Positions 29,783-31,084 of a DNA stretch of 31,084 nucleotides are shown here, piece after piece (position 1 is the first letter of the stretch; every line of letters starts with the position of its first letter). Made by a program: the position numbers and the translations under genes. The notes beneath the pieces were generated by a model, which saw only the letters and a list, made by a program, of their open reading frames with translations, ran no database searches and was not told the DNA's origin. This DNA is from an uncultured Selenomonadales bacterium (GTDB lineage Bacteria > Bacillota > Negativicutes > Selenomonadales > Selenomonadaceae): positions 1-31,084 of the forward strand of contig CALFJC010000035.1 in the NCBI GenBank assembly GCA_937877655.1, read 5' to 3'.

Positions 29783-30688
29783 TTAGCATGCGTAACGCCA
29801 AGCCGCATTACCTTCGAGATGTTTTGTCAAATGGAATCTCAGCGTTGCGAACTCTTCAGAATTCAGATTTAAACCTGTCGGTCTTGTGAGAAAAGTACGC
29901 ATTGCAAATTTTTCGTTCTCCAGATTAATCGGGCGGTAAATCGCTCTTTTGGCTTTTTTCGCGAAGGCAACCAACGCCGCGCTGAATTGCATTGCCGTCT
30001 TAATTTCTCCGGCGTGAAGTGTGCCGTTGAAAATCCGAAATTCGATTGTTCCTTTTGAGAACAAGGCGTGAAGGTTGCAAATTGTGTAGCGCGAGCTGTG
30101 GTAATGAAAATTGGTGTGGTCTTCGCCTTTGTACCAAATTTCTTTTACCTCTTCGAGCGTCGCGGGCTTTTTTGCGTTGAGATCGCGCAAGAAATTTTTG
30201 TCTGTCGGTTTGCAGTAACGCTTGCGGTTTTCGTGAACGTTCAGTGCTTTGTAGAAAAGTTCTTCGCGGCTTGCAACCGTATTGATTAAATTTCTGACCG
30301 CCTGCGCGGAAATGTCCGCCGCGCCGATGTGTACGTGAAGCCCGCAAGTCTCGTTGACGAAGCCGCCCGATTTTCTAATCTTGCGGACAATTTCTTGCAA
30401 GGTTTCAATGTCGCTCCAGCGAAGAATCGGCGTAACCAATTCGCAACGATATTGACTGTCCGCGATTCTGATTTCGCCGCCGATTTTTTTCTCCGCTTTC
30501 AAACTCGAATCGCTAAGGATTTTCCATTCGCGCCCCGTGTTGTCTTTAACCGCCCAGCTGTCATAAACGCCGCCGTTGTGAGTTGCCGCCGTGCCGAAAT
30601 ATTTTGCGACCGTCTCTGCCGCCTTTTTTCTGCTTGTGCCGGTGAATTCGATTTCCACTCCGATTGTCTGTTCCTTGAGGTTAGTCAT
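29783..30688 (-). CDS. Amidoligase (COOH-NH2 ligase, PF12224-type)
   Basis: A 301-aa protein, start ATG 30688 (AAGGGAG upstream). Family motifs: GVEIEF (10-15), WKILSDSSL (55-63), CELVTPIL (82-89), CGLHVHIG (115-122) and the late TICNLHALFSKGTIEFRIF segment (202-220). These are the metal/ATP-binding residues of the glutamine-synthetase/GCS-like fold. Such ligases form amide bonds between a carboxylate (often of glutamate) and an amine. With the adjacent cyclotransferase it forms a modification pair. The substrate is unknown; a peptide tag, a lipid or peptidoglycan amine have all been proposed for the family. Confidence 0.93.
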   Translation of the reverse strand: MTNLKEQTIGVEIEFTGTSRKKAAETVAKYFGTAATHNGGVYDSWAVKDNTGREWKILSDSSLKAEKKIGGEIRIADSQYRCELVTPILRWSDIETLQEIVRKIRKSGGFVNETCGLHVHIGAADISAQAVRNLINTVASREELFYKALNVHENRKRYCKPTDKNFLRDLNAKKPATLEEVKEIWYKGEDHTNFHYHSSRYTICNLHALFSKGTIEFRIFNGTLHAGEIKTAMQFSAALVAFAKKAKRAIYRPINLENEKFAMRTFLTRPTGLNLNSEEFATLRFHLTKHLEGNAAWRYAC

Positions 30689-30702
30689 TTTTCTGTGCTC
30701 CC

Positions 30703-30741
30703 TTCGTTTTGGTAGCCGTATATAGCCATACCCAAAACGAA
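30703..30741 (-). promoter_or_regulatory. Long inverted repeat in the amidoligase leader
   Basis: TTCGTTTTGGTA (30703-30714) pairs with TACC-C-AAAACGAA (30729-30741), one bulged base, with a 14-base loop. It lies directly before the Shine-Dalgarno of the amidoligase gene. It could be an operator or an mRNA hairpin. Confidence 0.6.
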
Positions 30742-30777
30742 ATAGCAAGTTACACAGGCGGCTAAATCGTGTATACT

Positions 30778-31084
30778 TCAGAAAAGTTTTCCTTGCGGCG
30801 AAGTCCATTCCGCCATCAGCTTTAAGCTGTCCCCGACTATCATATTTTCTTCGACAATTTCTTTCGCCTCGTCAAGTCGCGTGAATTCTTTCCCCGTGAA
30901 AAAGCGGTAAGCGTCCTGCAACGTCAAGAGTAAATGTTCCCGCGCCCTCTCGACGCTCCACGCTTGAATGTCTATCCCGTACAAACTTTTTAACGCCCGA
31001 AGTGCAAGTTCCTCATCAAGCCGCTCAATGTTGTAAAACATTTTCATAACCAGTTCCGCGCACGGAAATTGCCCTTCGCCCACC
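30778..31084 (-). CDS. Unknown protein, C-terminal part (cut by the right edge)
   Basis: A frame open from the window edge to a stop at 30778, at least 101 codons. It is helical: MKMFYNIERLDEELALRALK, then SVERAREHLLLTLQDAYRFF and a final WTSPQGKLF. A possible internal start is ATG AAA ATG TTT, but the residues before it (GEGQFPCAELV) also read as coding, so the true start is probably outside. No family recognised. It precedes the amidoligase gene by 89 bp. Confidence 0.65.
   Translation of the reverse strand, partial: VGEGQFPCAELVMKMFYNIERLDEELALRALKSLYGIDIQAWSVERAREHLLLTLQDAYRFFTGKEFTRLDEAKEIVEENMIVGDSLKLMAEWTSPQGKLF

Noticed and set aside
1..31084. tRNA or rRNA genes, insertion sequences, att sites
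   Set aside because: I looked for typical tRNA arms, transposase motifs and duplicated att-like ends and saw none inside the window.

Overview
The window is a large part of the late (structural) region of a PBSX/Mu-like contractile-tailed prophage. Almost every gene lies on the minus strand, so the transcriptional order runs from the right edge to the left. The gene order matches the xkd operon of Bacillus subtilis PBSX. Strong GGAGG-type ribosome binding sites, consensus sigma-A promoters and this gene order indicate a Bacillota host; a member of the Negativicutes (Selenomonas-like) is my best guess but is inference only. No integrase, replication or clear lysis gene is in the window, which is cut at both ends (an unknown gene at right, a tail fibre at left).

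Layout in transcription order: (1) 31084-29259: an unknown partial gene, a COOH-NH2 amidoligase and a gamma-glutamylcyclotransferase, together a likely peptide/amide-modification pair. (2) 29195-24031: a MuF head-morphogenesis protein with a C-terminal HExxH metallopeptidase-like domain, an unknown gene, a DNA-binding packaging protein, terminase small and large subunits, and a DNA methyltransferase that has lost its catalytic DPPY segment. (3) 24021-19384: a portal gene interrupted by a 346-aa LAGLIDADG intein, then prohead protease, scaffold-like protein, head decoration protein and major capsid protein. (4) 19381-15379: small head-tail joining genes, including a cystatin-like protein carrying QIVKG, a LamG-like protein and a duplicated-domain tail terminator. 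(5) 15330-8157: tail sheath, tail tube, tail assembly chaperone with a -1 programmed frameshift, a promoter plus structured-RNA segment, and the tape measure. (6) 8116-6069: an inserted cassette, mostly on the plus strand, with an XRE repressor, a divergent ORF6N antirepressor-like operon, and three small genes. (7) 5980-1: baseplate genes (xkdP, Q, R, S, T, U) and the tail fibre.

The most notable items are the intein at the conserved RNAYR/WYFKKR site of the portal, the unannotated A AAA AAC frameshift that makes a G-T type chaperone, the stand-alone RNA-like unit between chaperone and tape measure, the motif-IV deletion in the methyltransferase, the MuF-metallopeptidase fusion, and the repressor/antirepressor switch between tape measure and baseplate genes. 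Several short hairpins with a UUCG loop and a U-run sit directly before the ribosome binding sites of key structural genes. This suggests that the late operon needs antitermination or uses these hairpins as 3' ends.
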